Source: Oscillatoria princeps RMCB-10 | Lineage (GTDB): Bacteria; Cyanobacteriota; Cyanobacteriia; Cyanobacteriales; Oscillatoriaceae | Assembly (NCBI GenBank): GCA_019359235.1 | Contig: JAHHHT010000020.1 | Coordinates: forward strand, 62,001 to 126,000 | Direction: 5' to 3' | Length of the DNA: 64,000 nt | In this document: piece after piece, positions 18,316 through 26,998 of the stretch | Layout of the letters: each line of letters opens with the position of its first letter | How positions within the stretch are numbered: the stretch's first letter is position 1 | Made by a program: the position numbers and the translations under genes | Notes under the pieces: generated by a model | Told to the model about the DNA's origin: nothing | The model's input: only the letters and a program-made list of their open reading frames with translations | The model's database searches: none

Positions 18316-18585
18316 AGCGTGTCATTCTCCGAGTGATATTGTGAGCCGGTTGCGTGGAATGTGAATCCAAACACCACCACCAACAGGTGTACAACATCTA
18401 CTGCCGGCTGTCAGGGGAAAGGCGGAATTGTTCAAAACTGAGCGTTGCAAAAGCTTTTACAGGCGGGCTCGTGCGGCTGCCGGTGGGGCTGAAGTCAGGG
18501 GCACTGAACCGATTGCTTGCCCTGAGACTCGATCGGTGGTATAGTTTTAGAATCTATAAAATGCCGTACTGAGGAGTGAGGGGCG

Positions 18586-18984
18586 ATGGCAGACATGGAG
18601 CGGAACACAATGGACGTTGCCCAGCGGGCATTCGGGCATTTCACTCACGCCCTGAAAACCGGCGAGTCGGAAGCGTTTTTAGATATGCTCACCGACGATT
18701 TCACTTTCTGGTTCCCCGTGGGAAAATACCACGGCTTGAACGCCGGTAAAGAGCGGTTTCGCGAATTCTTGCAGTATGTTTATGAAGCCTTCCCCGGCGG
18801 GATTTCGGTGACGCAGGTAGAGCGCGTCACCAGCAACGAGACGACTGCTGTCTTCGAGTTCCTGGACGAAGGGAGGCTGTTGGGAGAACCATACAAAAAT
18901 CGGATAGCGGTTTCTTTTGACATTCGGGGAGACAAGATTTGTGGCTATCGCGAGTATTTTGGCAGCGATGGCAAATCGTATTGA
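18586..18984 (+). CDS. SnoaL-like/NTF2-fold protein
   Basis: A small 132-residue protein of the NTF2-like (SnoaL) alpha-beta barrel type. It begins with a helix (AQRAFGHFTHALKTGESEAFLDMLTDDFTFWFPVG, where the FLDMLTDDFTFW pattern is characteristic), then GKERFREFLQYVYEAFPGG, a strand pair with TAVFEFLDEGRLLGEPYKNRIAVSFD, and the final DKICGYREYFG. Such proteins bind small hydrophobic ligands or act as isomerases; no catalytic residue can be assigned. A GAGGAGTGAGGGG ribosome site precedes the ATG at 18586. It converges with DUF3598 genes. Confidence 0.8.
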   Translation: MADMERNTMDVAQRAFGHFTHALKTGESEAFLDMLTDDFTFWFPVGKYHGLNAGKERFREFLQYVYEAFPGGISVTQVERVTSNETTAVFEFLDEGRLLGEPYKNRIAVSFDIRGDKICGYREYFGSDGKSY

Positions 18985-19068
18985 AAGAATTTTTTATGAG
19001 ACAATGTCGCCCCTACTGGTCAAGCCGGTGGAACTGTTCAAAAGCCAGTAGGGAGGACATTGTCGGCT

Positions 19069-19815
19069 CTAGGGGTCAAGCAGGTGGAATTCTTCAAACG
19101 TCAGCATTGAAAAAGCTCCCGAATCGTCATACCTGATGGTGAGCTGTTGCAGGTAAGAGGGCGTCACCAGCCAATTCGCGGCAAGAGTAAAGGGAGTTCC
19201 AAGACTCACTTCGCTAGGACAGCTCAAAGAAATTCCGTCAGGGAAAAAGACAGTCTGGTTTCCTTCCACCGGCCATTCCAGCTGAGCCGGCACAGGCGGC
19301 GAAACGTTTAAGTCAGGAGTCATCGTCACCGAAGTTCCTTGCCAATTGCCGGTGAGATTGCGTTCCGGCAACAAATTTAGTTCCGCTGACCAGTATTCAC
19401 TGGGGAAGCCCGTTGCGTCTTCGCGAATAGTCAGCGTTCTCTTCAAACTATCGCCACCGTCATAAGCTGCAATAACACTGTGTCGTAACTCCTCGTGCCT
19501 AAAAAACAACTCTACCGCAAAAAGCGAACCTGGTTTTAACTCTTGGGAAGCAAAGGCAGCAGCGCCCTGTTCAAAGAAAACCGACCTGATCGCCGGCTTA
19601 TTCAACTTCCACGTTTTTTCCTCTGTTCTGCCGTCAGCGTATGTGTAGCGATTGGTATGAGTGATTTCGGTTTGCTCTAGATTGCTCCGGAAGCTTCTCA
19701 GACTTTGAAAAGACTCAATCACCTCTCCTTGCGGGGAATATCGCGTCCAAATCCCGTGCCAGTCCCTCAAATGGTTGTCACAGAAATTCTTCCAGTTTTG
19801 CTCTTTTAGATCCAT
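19069..19815 (-). CDS. DUF3598 family protein, copy A
   Basis: 248 residues from the ATG at 19815 (MDLKEQNWKNFCDNHLRDW). The WHGIWTRYSPQGEVIESFQS opening, alternating strands and the final YDDSGAFSMLTFEEFHLLD match DUF3598, a cyanobacterial family thought to adopt a lipocalin-like (calycin) barrel. No signal peptide. It is a close paralogue of the next gene (104 bp upstream) and of a truncated copy at 22138. Its function is unknown; related lipocalin-fold proteins in cyanobacteria bind pigments or lipids. Confidence 0.85.
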   Translation of the reverse strand: MDLKEQNWKNFCDNHLRDWHGIWTRYSPQGEVIESFQSLRSFRSNLEQTEITHTNRYTYADGRTEEKTWKLNKPAIRSVFFEQGAAAFASQELKPGSLFAVELFFRHEELRHSVIAAYDGGDSLKRTLTIREDATGFPSEYWSAELNLLPERNLTGNWQGTSVTMTPDLNVSPPVPAQLEWPVEGNQTVFFPDGISLSCPSEVSLGTPFTLAANWLVTPSYLQQLTIRYDDSGAFSMLTFEEFHLLDP

Positions 19816-19919
19816 AGTATTGCCGTTCCTATCTCTCATTATGTATCCAGGCACAAGACGAGCCTTAATATCCTGCTGGCGGGGAAAAAGTGATAAAATC
19901 TCTAGGAACCAACCGCCGC

Positions 19920-20702
19920 TTATGCAAGGCTGAATTCTTCAAACGTTACGCTATTCAAAGCTCCATTGCTGTCATAATTGACGGTGATTTGTTGCAGATG
20001 GCAGTCACTCGCTAGCCAATTTGCGGCGATAGTAAAATTAGTTCCTACATTCACTTTGCCAGGACAGCTCAAAGAAATTCCGTCAGGAAAAAAGAAAGTT
20101 TGATTTCCTGACACCGGCCATTCCAGTTGCGCCGGCACAGGCGGCGAAACCTTTAAATCCGGAGTCATCGTCACCGAAGTTCCTTGCCAATTGCCGGTGA
20201 GATTGCGTTCCGGCAACAAATTGAGTTCCGCTGACCAATATTTACTAGGCAAGCCCCTTGCGTCTTCGCGAACACTAGCCGTCCGCCTCAAACTGCCGAT
20301 GCCGTCATAAACTATGCCTACGCTGTGCCGCAACTCCTCGTGCCTAAAAAACAGCTCCACTCCAAAAGCCGACCCTGTTTCTATCTTTTTCTCCACCCAA
20401 GTTGCAGCCCCTTGGGCAAAAAAAAGCCCTCTCATCGACTCGCTCTGTGGGTGGAAAAGTCCATTTAGCAAGTTATTCGACTGCTTATTAAACTCCCAAC
20501 TTTTCTCCTCCGTTTTGCCGTCAGCGTAAATGTACCGATTGGTTTGCTCCACTTCCGTCTGTTCTGGATTAGTTTGGAAGTGTCGGAGACTTTGAAACGA
20601 CTCAATCACCTCTCCTTGCGGGGAATATCGCGTCCAAATCCCGTGCCAGTCCCTCACATGATTATTGCATAAATTCTTCCAATTTTGCTCCCGCACATTC
20701 AT
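19920..20702 (-). CDS. DUF3598 family protein, copy B
   Basis: 260 residues from the ATG at 20702 (MNVREQNWKNLCNNHVRDW). It is collinear with copy A, sharing WHGIWTRYSPQGEVIESFQS, LNLLPERNLTGNWQGTSVTM and SPPVPAQLEWP, but carries an extra segment (QSNNLLNGLFHPQSESM, about residues 80-96) lacking in copy A. It lies between copy A and psbA on the same strand, 258 bp downstream of psbA's stop. The psbA terminator at 20909 should separate their transcripts. Confidence 0.85.
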   Translation of the reverse strand: MNVREQNWKNLCNNHVRDWHGIWTRYSPQGEVIESFQSLRHFQTNPEQTEVEQTNRYIYADGKTEEKSWEFNKQSNNLLNGLFHPQSESMRGLFFAQGAATWVEKKIETGSAFGVELFFRHEELRHSVGIVYDGIGSLRRTASVREDARGLPSKYWSAELNLLPERNLTGNWQGTSVTMTPDLKVSPPVPAQLEWPVSGNQTFFFPDGISLSCPGKVNVGTNFTIAANWLASDCHLQQITVNYDSNGALNSVTFEEFSLA

Positions 20703-20908
20703 AGGGCTTCTCAACCTCCTGCCGATTTAGCATCCTATGATAGCACATTTACGAGAATACCACCTGAAACCCCCTGGCTAACTTTTGGCCCTCCCTCTTC
20801 TCAGAAGTTATAGGGTAGCGCCTTCGCCCCCTCTGCCCCTAAGCGCGGTCGTGCGCTTCAAATTTCCTTGGCGCTCCTTCACGGCGGCGGTTCAAATTTC
20901 TTAAAAAC

Positions 20909-20944
20909 AAAAAAGCGCCCCCCGGAACGGAGAGCGCTTTTTTT
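20909..20944 (-). terminator. psbA transcription terminator
   Basis: On the minus strand: AGCGCTCTCCG-TTCC-GGGGGGCGCT followed by a run of T, flanked by A-runs on the other side. It lies 17 bp after the psbA stop. A near-copy is at 22673-22712, where no intact psbA remains. Confidence 0.85.
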
Positions 20945-20960
20945 ACCTAGCAACTAGCAA

Positions 20961-22022
20961 TTAGCCCTTGATAGCGGGAGCTTCAACGGAAGCCAAGTCG
21001 AGCGGGAAGTTGTGAGCGTTGCGCTCGTGCATAACTTCCATACCCAAGTTGGCGCGGTTGATCACATCAGCCCAGGTGTTGATAACGCGACCTTGGCTGT
21101 CAATCACGGACTGGTTGAAGTTGAAACCGTTCAGGTTGAAAGCCATCGTGGAGATCCCCAGAGCGGTAAACCAGATGCCGATCACCGGCCAAGCACCCAA
21201 GAAGAAGTGCAGAGAACGGCTGTTGTTGAAAGAAGCGTATTGGAAGATCAAACGACCGAAGTAGCCGTGGGCTGCAACGATGTTGTAGGTTTCTTCTTCT
21301 TGACCGAACTTGTAACCGTAGTTTTGAGACTCGGTTTCAGTGGTTTCGCGCACCAAAGAGCTGGTGACGAGAGAACCGTGCATGGCAGAGAAGAGAGAAC
21401 CGCCGAACACACCGGCAACACCCAGCATGTGGAACGGGTGCATCAGGATGTTGTGCTCAGCTTGGAACACCAACATGAAGTTGAAGGTTCCGCTGATACC
21501 CAGAGGCATACCGTCCGAGAAAGAACCTTGGCCGATCGGGTAGATCAGGAAGACTGCGGTGGCTGCAGCAACCGGAGCGCTGTAAGCAACGCAGATCCAA
21601 GGACGCATACCCAAGCGGTAGCTGAGTTCCCACTCACGACCCATGTAGCAGAAGACGCCGATCAGGAAGTGGAAAATCACCAACTGGTACGGGCCACCAT
21701 TGTACAGCCACTCATCCAGAGAAGCCGCTTCCCAAATCGGGTAGAAGTGCAGACCGATAGCGTTCGACGAGGGGACAACCGCACCACTGATGATGTTGTT
21801 GCCATAGAGCAGAGAACCTGCGACCGGCTCGCGGATGCCATCGATGTCCACTGGGGGAGCTGCAACGAAGGCGATGATGTAGCAGATGGTGGCGGTGAGC
21901 AGGGTGGGGATCATCAGAACACCGAACCAGCCGACATAAATGCGGTTTTCGGTGCTGGTGACCCAGCTGCAGAACCGTTCCCAGACGTTGGCGCTTTCGC
22001 GACGCTGTAAGGTGGTGGTCAT
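20961..22022 (-). CDS. psbA: Photosystem II D1 protein
   Basis: Reaction-centre subunit of photosystem II in the thylakoid membrane. It binds P680, pheophytin, QB and most of the Mn4CaO5 cluster. All key residues are at canonical numbers: Tyr161, Asp170, Glu189, His190, His198, His215, Ser264, His272, His332, Glu333, His337, Asp342 and Ala344. Residue 130 is Glu (GREWEL), the form linked to high-light D1 variants rather than the Gln130 low-light form. Length is 353, shorter than the usual 360 in cyanobacteria: the tail after the Ala344 processing site is only SVEAPAIKG, 9 residues instead of about 16, as in plants. A good promoter and terminator flank it. Confidence 0.98.
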   Translation of the reverse strand: MTTTLQRRESANVWERFCSWVTSTENRIYVGWFGVLMIPTLLTATICYIIAFVAAPPVDIDGIREPVAGSLLYGNNIISGAVVPSSNAIGLHFYPIWEAASLDEWLYNGGPYQLVIFHFLIGVFCYMGREWELSYRLGMRPWICVAYSAPVAAATAVFLIYPIGQGSFSDGMPLGISGTFNFMLVFQAEHNILMHPFHMLGVAGVFGGSLFSAMHGSLVTSSLVRETTETESQNYGYKFGQEEETYNIVAAHGYFGRLIFQYASFNNSRSLHFFLGAWPVIGIWFTALGISTMAFNLNGFNFNQSVIDSQGRVINTWADVINRANLGMEVMHERNAHNFPLDLASVEAPAIKG

Positions 22023-22085
22023 TGATTTATGAGTCCGTTATTTATTTTTCAAGGTTGTCGGTAGCGTTTTCTCTACCGTGATTAC

Positions 22086-22115
22086 AGTATCACACACCTT
22101 ATTAAGGTTTGTAAA
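22086..22115 (-). promoter_or_regulatory. psbA promoter
   Basis: Read on the minus strand: TTTACA (22115-22110), then 18 bases, then GATACT (22091-22086), with an A/T-rich leader of about 60 bases to the psbA ATG. TTTACA with a TATACT-like box is the usual sigma70 arrangement of cyanobacterial psbA genes. Confidence 0.75.
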
Positions 22116-22137
22116 GGGGGTTTAAGAAAAAATTTAC

Positions 22138-22520
22138 TTATGAGAGTGATAAGATTTTCTTATCTGTTGTCGGATGGGGCTGCCTCGACTTGTAGAGACG
22201 TGTCAAGCCGGTGGAATTCTTCAAACGCCAGCGTCGAAAAAGCTCCGGAATCGTCATCCCTGATGTGACCTGTTGCAGGTAAGAGGGCGTCACCAGCCAA
22301 TTCGCGGCAATAGTAAAGTTGCTTCCCACATTCACTTTGCTAGGACAGCTCAACGAAATTCCGTCAGGCAAAAAGAAGCGTTGGTTTCCTTCCACCGGCC
22401 ATTCCAGTTGAGCCGGCACGGGGGGCGAAACCTTTAAGTTACGAGTCAGCGTCACTGAGGTTCCTTGCCAATTGCCGGTGAGATTGCGTTCCGGAAACAA
22501 ATTGAGTTTCGCTGACCTGT
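22138..22520 (-). pseudogene. Truncated, frameshifted third DUF3598 copy
   Basis: The fragment encodes the C-terminal half of the DUF3598 neighbours (FPERNLTGNWQGTSVTL, SPPVPAQLEWPVEGNQ, DGISLSCPSKVN, NWLVTPSYLQQVT). A one-base deletion then throws it out of frame: copy A continues YLQQLTIRYDDSGAF, while here the frame gives VTSGMTIPELF, and the lost frame still reads DDSGAFSTLAFEEFHRLD. The 5' half is missing, cut at 22521-22523 where a MITE-like element begins. It lies between the psbA promoter and the remnant psbA tail. Confidence 0.88.
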
Positions 22521-22522
22521 TT

Positions 22523-22614
22523 TATAGCGGTTCTCAGTTGGATGAACTCTGGCCCAGAAACCCGGTTTCTTTAAGAAACCGGGTTTCTCAGTACCTCAAT
22601 GATAAACGCTAGAT
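22523..22614. repeat. MITE-like palindromic element abutting DUF3598 fragment
   Basis: Begins TATAGCGGTTCTCAGTTGGA, the same terminus as the element at 1825, contains AGAAACCCGGTTTC-TTTAA-GAAACCGGGTTTCT, and ends at AAACGCTAGATA. Its left end coincides with the break in the DUF3598 copy. Confidence 0.85.
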
Positions 22615-22654
22615 ATCAATCCCACCTCTCGCCACCTTGGCGACCTTGGCGTCT

Positions 22655-22750
22655 TGCCGGTTCAACTTTCTTAAAAAACAACCAGCGCCCCCGTAACGGA
22701 GAGCGCTTTTTTAGCTATAAACTAAACTTAGCTCTTGACAGTATATTGTA
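22655..22750 (-). pseudogene. Remnant of a second psbA 3' end
   Basis: From CGGTTCAACTTTCTTAAAAA through the GC-rich hairpin with AACGGAGAGCGCTTTTTT to TTAGCTCTTGACAG, this stretch aligns with 20888-20980, the terminator and last codons of psbA. On the minus strand it reads GTCAAGAGCTAA where psbA has ATCAAGGGCTAA (Ile-Lys-Gly-stop). Similarity stops there, so only the terminal codons and terminator survive. With the DUF3598 fragment next to it, it suggests a duplicated psbA-DUF3598 unit that was later lost. Confidence 0.6.
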
Positions 22751-22791
22751 TCCTATCTGAAGCAATTTTAGTTGAAGCCGTCCCGACTAAC

Positions 22792-24162
22792 TTAGAACAA
22801 TCCGATCGTGTCAACTGTGATTGCGCCAGTCAAGTCAGCCCCAGTCACGCTAGCACCAGTGAAGTTTGCCTTGCTCAAGTCAGCGTTGGTAAAAAGAGCA
22901 TTCTCAAAGTTGCCATTCATGGCCAGCCCATCGACAAATTTAATCCCCGTTAGGTCAGCTCCGATGGTGTCCGCGTCCGCACCGTCACCGAAGTAGGCTT
23001 CCTGCAAATTGGCCTTGTTTAAAACCGCTCCGTTGAGGAGAGCATCATCCAGTTCCGCTCCGACCAAGATAGCTTCAGTTAAATCTGCACCAGTTAAATC
23101 GACACCTGTGAGATCTGCTCCGGTGAGGTCAGCGCCTTTGAGGTTCGCTCCTCTCAAATTAGCGCCAGTCAAATCAGCGGCACTTAAATTAGCTCCTTCC
23201 AAAAACGCATTATCGAGTTCAACGCCTCCCGTGAAGTCAGCTCCGGTGAGGTTTGCTAGAGAGAGGTTGGCTCCACTCAAATCGGCACCGATAAATATAG
23301 CATCAGTTAGGTCTGCCATAAAAGCGGAGAGTCCTTCGGCGAACACTCCCGTAAAATTAGAACCGGCTAGGTTAGTGTCGTTAAAAATAGCACCATCGAG
23401 CTGGGTAGCGGTTTCAACGCCATTAGCGTCAACAAAGGCCCGAAAATCAGAGCCAGCCAAATTAATATCCTCTGTATTGAGGTAACTCAAATCAGCCCCC
23501 CGAAATGTGAGCTGAAAACTCGTGGGTGGTGGAGTTACGGATGAATTAGCATCAGTTATATAGAGCCCTTCCAAGTTGGCCAGGTTAAAATTAACATTGA
23601 ACAGGGAGATATCTGTAAAGTTAGTATTGCGAAAGTCTGCCCCCTGAGCATTGACATTTTCCAGGATGACGGCTTCAAGCATAGCCCCATTCAAGTTTGC
23701 ATCTTTCAGTGTGGCTCCCGTCAGATCAGCCGCTTTTAGGTTGGCTAGGGATAGATTAGCGCGAGTCAAATTAGCCCCAGTCAAGTTTGGGCGCTCGGAC
23801 TGTTCGCCACTAATATTGGCTTCCGAAAGATTAGCATCCGTCAGGTTCGCGTTGGAAAAGTTAATGCCATTTGTATTTATTTTATACAAATTAGCCGCTC
23901 TGAGGTTAGCGCCGCTGAAATTGACATTGACAAAATTTGCCAAAGATAAATCTGCTGGGCCCCAGCCGTTAGCTGCCGCAAAGATAGCATTGGACGCATC
24001 AACATTTGTCCAGTTAGATTCACGAAAATCAGTCCCTCTTAGTCTTGTCCCTACAAATTGGACATCATTCAGACTAGCTTTGAAAAAGTCGGAGCCATTG
24101 AGGTTTTGACCGTTAAAGTTATTTCCAGTCAAGGTTTGCTGATTAAAGTTTAAGGCTGGCAT
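22792..24162 (-). CDS. Pentapeptide repeat protein
   Basis: 456 residues made almost wholly of pentapeptide repeats of the A(N/D)LxG/A type (for example GADLSGANLSLANLTGADF, GANLKGADLTGADLTGVDL), which fold as a right-handed quadrilateral beta helix. The array is broken by two non-repeat inserts at about residues 215-230 and 245-270. There is no signal peptide, membrane helix or attached enzymatic domain. Such proteins are abundant in cyanobacteria and their functions are mostly unknown; some mimic DNA and inhibit gyrase, but nothing here points to that. The ATG at 24162 begins MPALNFNQQTLTG. Confidence 0.92.
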   Translation of the reverse strand: MPALNFNQQTLTGNNFNGQNLNGSDFFKASLNDVQFVGTRLRGTDFRESNWTNVDASNAIFAAANGWGPADLSLANFVNVNFSGANLRAANLYKINTNGINFSNANLTDANLSEANISGEQSERPNLTGANLTRANLSLANLKAADLTGATLKDANLNGAMLEAVILENVNAQGADFRNTNFTDISLFNVNFNLANLEGLYITDANSSVTPPPTSFQLTFRGADLSYLNTEDINLAGSDFRAFVDANGVETATQLDGAIFNDTNLAGSNFTGVFAEGLSAFMADLTDAIFIGADLSGANLSLANLTGADFTGGVELDNAFLEGANLSAADLTGANLRGANLKGADLTGADLTGVDLTGADLTEAILVGAELDDALLNGAVLNKANLQEAYFGDGADADTIGADLTGIKFVDGLAMNGNFENALFTNADLSKANFTGASVTGADLTGAITVDTIGLF

Positions 24163-24324
24163 GGTGCTATATGAGAGTAGGTACTTTCTAGATTACACAT
24201 ATAATTAAGATTTGTCAATTAACCGAACTTTTTTTTTATTTATGACAGATATTAGTTTTTCTTATACGTTGTCGGATGGATCTGCCCCGCCTTGTAGAGA
24301 CGCGACGGGCGCGTTTGTACATAC

Positions 24325-24540
24325 CGGTGGAGCTCCCTTGCTCGACCGATGGAGCAAGGGAGCTCGACTGATGGAGCAAGGGAGCTCGACCGATGGAGCA
24401 AGGGAGCTCGACCGATGCACCTCGGAGCTCGACCGATGGGGCATGGCGCATGGGGCATGGCGCATGGGGCATGGGGAAGATTGTCAGCAATGCCCAACCC
24501 AATGCCCAATGCCCAATGCCCAATGCCCAATCCCTAATAC
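24325..24540. repeat. 22-bp and heptamer repeats upstream of cofG
   Basis: First come about five copies of a GGGAGCTCGACCGATGGAGCAA-type unit in varying forms (24330-24440). Next is GGGGCATGGCGCAT repeated (24436-24475), then CCAATGC heptamers (24490-24530), and a final pair of ATCCTTGCATCCAAA units (24550-24580). The cofG reading frame stays open through all of it, but the repeats are not conserved protein. Confidence 0.8.
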
Positions 24541-24580
24541 CCCAATCCAAAATCCTTGCATCCAAAATCCTTGCATCCAA

Positions 24581-25546
24581 ATGTCCCGAACCGTCACCTA
24601 CAGTCCCGCGCACACGCTGGTTCCTACATACGAGTGCTTTAACCGCTGCACCTACTGCAACTTCCGCACCGATCCGGGGAAAAGTCCCTGGATGGAATTG
24701 GCCCATGCAGAAAAGCTGCTGCAGGCGCTCCAAGGCACCGGCACTATCGAAATCCTCATCCTCAGCGGGGAGGTGCACCCCCAAAGTCCCCGGCGTACTG
24801 CCTGGTTCCAGCGCATTTACGACCTGTGCGAACTGGCGCTGTCTCTGGGATTTCTCCCCCACACCAATGCCGGCCCGCTGAGTTTTGAGGAAATGGCCAG
24901 ACTGAAAGAGGTGAATGTGTCGATGGGGCTGATGCTGGAGCAGCTGACGCCGAAGCTGCTGGAAACGGTTCACCGGCACGCCCCAAGCAAAGTCCCACAA
25001 CACCGGCTGCAACAGCTGGAATGGGCGGGCCAACTCCAGATTCCCTTCACCACCGGCCTATTATTAGGAATTGGGGAGACTCCCGACGACTGGCGGGACA
25101 CCTTGGAAGCGATTGCCTCGATTCACTGCCGGTGGGGTCACATTCAAGAAGTTATCCTGCAACCCCACAGTCCCGGTAACCAGCAGACTTGCAAGGGTTC
25201 CGCTTTTAGCGCCGAAAAGCTGCCAGAAGTCGTTGCGCTCGCCCGCCAGATTCTGCCACCGGCAATTACCCTGCAAATCCCACCCAATTTAGTCCAGCAA
25301 CCGCACCTATTACTGGCTTGCTTGGAGGCAGGTGGCCGAGATTTGGGCGGCATTGGGCTGCGCGATCAGGTGAATCCGGATTACCCCCACCCCCATTACC
25401 GGGCGCTGGCAGAAATCCTCCAGCCGGCATCTTGGCATCTGGTGCGGCGCTTGCCGGTTTACCCGCAGTATGACACCTGGCTGCCGGTGCGCTTGCGAAC
25501 TGCACTGACCCACTGGCGCAATCGCATCGCCGGTGCCCCATACTGA
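24581..25546 (+). CDS. cofG: 7,8-didemethyl-8-hydroxy-5-deazariboflavin synthase subunit CofG
   Basis: Radical SAM enzyme that, with CofH, makes F0, the deazaflavin chromophore used as an antenna in cyanobacterial photolyases and as coenzyme F420 core elsewhere. The [4Fe-4S] ligands are in CFNRCTYCNF (Cys19, Cys23, Cys26). Other family blocks are LILSGEVHP, LPHTNAGPLSFEEM, MGLMLEQL, TTGLLLGIGE and EVILQPHSPG, with a final LGGIGLRDQVNPDYPHP. The ATG at 24581 gives the family N-terminus; the longer frame from 24212 is open only because of repeat DNA. cofH is not in the window. The stop codon's last base is the first base of an intergenic palindrome. Confidence 0.95.
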   Translation: MSRTVTYSPAHTLVPTYECFNRCTYCNFRTDPGKSPWMELAHAEKLLQALQGTGTIEILILSGEVHPQSPRRTAWFQRIYDLCELALSLGFLPHTNAGPLSFEEMARLKEVNVSMGLMLEQLTPKLLETVHRHAPSKVPQHRLQQLEWAGQLQIPFTTGLLLGIGETPDDWRDTLEAIASIHCRWGHIQEVILQPHSPGNQQTCKGSAFSAEKLPEVVALARQILPPAITLQIPPNLVQQPHLLLACLEAGGRDLGGIGLRDQVNPDYPHPHYRALAEILQPASWHLVRRLPVYPQYDTWLPVRLRTALTHWRNRIAGAPY

Positions 25547-25578
25547 GAAACCCGGTTTCTTTAAGAAACCGGGTTTCT
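25546..25578. repeat. Palindrome overlapping the cofG stop codon
   Basis: AGAAACCCGGTTTC-TTTAA-GAAACCGGGTTTCT, perfect 14-bp arms. Its first A is the last base of the cofG TGA. A terminator role for cofG is likely, though no T-run follows. Confidence 0.8.
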
Positions 25579-25756
25579 GGGGCGTCCTATAACCCCACCG
25601 GCACTCCCCCCACCGGCATGAGCGCCGGCGGTAGCTCAGACGTGGCCCAACCGGCACCGCAAAAATTTTCTAAATTTTCCAGATAATTTCACGCCGGCTT
25701 CTTGCGCAGCGGTGAAAAGTTGCTATAATGAACAATGTTGCGAGCAATAAACTCTG

Positions 25757-25827
<71 letters not shown>

Positions 25828-26030
25828 TTGCTGGAGATTAATAGGGATGCCGGCTCTAGGGGCGGGCTTCCCCCAGAGGTCTGCCGGTGGTAGGCGCGGG
25901 GCTCACCCGATATAGCAATAGACAGCTCAGTAATGGACGCCGGGATACGAAATATAGACGTAGGGCAGGCGTCTCGCCTGCCCTCAAGGTCTCTGGGACA
26001 ATGCCCCGTGCCCCATGCCCCATGCCCTTT

Positions 26031-26387
26031 CTACGCTAATTCAGCCTGTCGGGGAAGAAACCAGAGATTGAGGAACAGCCGGCTGCCGGGGAAATTGGAT
26101 TTCGGGACGCTTTCTGTGGCGCACTCCTGGCTGTGAGCCGCCACCAGCATTGAGTCACTGGAACGCACCACCATCTCGCCGGATGCCAGTGCTTGTCGCA
26201 GCTGACGCCCGGACTTCCAGGCGTGAAACTTAACAGCGTTCCAGCGGGGGTTGGCGGGATAGCCGGCAAACCCGGCTCGCAGTGCGGGCAGGTTGGCGCT
26301 GGGGATTGCGGTGGGAAAGAAGACTCCCTCTGCTATATCAACTACAGGATTATCGTGATGCTTGAGTGTTGTGGTCACTGGCTTCAC
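26031..26387 (-). CDS. Small protein of unknown function
   Basis: A 118-residue frame starting at GTG. The middle is protein-like: NPRWNAVKFHAWKSGRQLRQALASGEMVVRSSDSMLV, a strand-helix-strand pattern with conserved-looking Trp, Gly and Arg. I recall similar short cyanobacterial hypotheticals but cannot name a family. No signal peptide or membrane helix. It stands alone between the tRNA and the kinase gene. The start is uncertain; no clear ribosome site is seen. Confidence 0.5.
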   Translation of the reverse strand: MKPVTTTLKHHDNPVVDIAEGVFFPTAIPSANLPALRAGFAGYPANPRWNAVKFHAWKSGRQLRQALASGEMVVRSSDSMLVAAHSQECATESVPKSNFPGSRLFLNLWFLPRQAELA

Positions 26388-26998
26388 CCCCCTTGCCGTT
26401 TCCGGCCTATAGATTTATTGTTGAGCTTTCATATTACATCTATAATACAAGAGCCCCGGTTTTACAGCTAGTCTCTGAGCGTCAGCCGGTATGGAATTCA
26501 GGGCGGATTGCCGCCAAGCGGAGGTTGGGGACACCCGGCCTTCCATACTACAGCCGGAAAAAGCAGGTCGCTTTGGCCTGTCTGTTGCTTCGCACCGGCC
26601 CGGTGATTTACATTTCTTAAAATCATACCGGGGTGTTTAATATTTTGCAACAATCCGGGCTGCGGCAATTTTCGGTGCGGGAGACAGGAGCTGTGCATAT
26701 TAAGCCCAAAAAAGGATATACAACCGGCTGTTACCGCTGTCAACATTTTTTTTCGAGGGCTATCTGGGCGTGGCGGGCGGCGTGCCGGGCGGCTTGGGGA
26801 AGTGCCCGCCGCAGCGACTGGGCCACTTGCCGGCGGGCTGAACGGGAGCGGGCTCGCGCTCGGATGGGGGCGAGGGTGCCGATTTGACAGCTGGCTAGCA
26901 ACCCGGATATAGATTGAAACAAGCCGGTTACAATAAAAGAAGACTCATCTGTACAGTTCCACACCGCACTTCCTGAATCGAAAAGTGCGGGGTTATAT
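26388..26998. other. Intergenic region upstream of kinase gene
   Basis: 611 bp. The frames in it (26366-26620, 26633-26887, and 26740-27009 on the other strand) have Arg/Ala-rich or random composition and no family features. There is a short GC-rich stretch at 26765-26875 with GGCGGGC-type repeats. I see no clear regulatory site. Confidence 0.5.

Noticed and set aside
21012-22010. 332-residue frame opposite psbA
   Set aside because: Shadow of a highly constrained gene with strong codon bias; no ribosome site or family.
24212-24580. N-terminal extension of cofG
   Set aside because: Open only because repeats of 22 bp and 7 bp lack stops; CofG homologues begin near the ATG at 24581.
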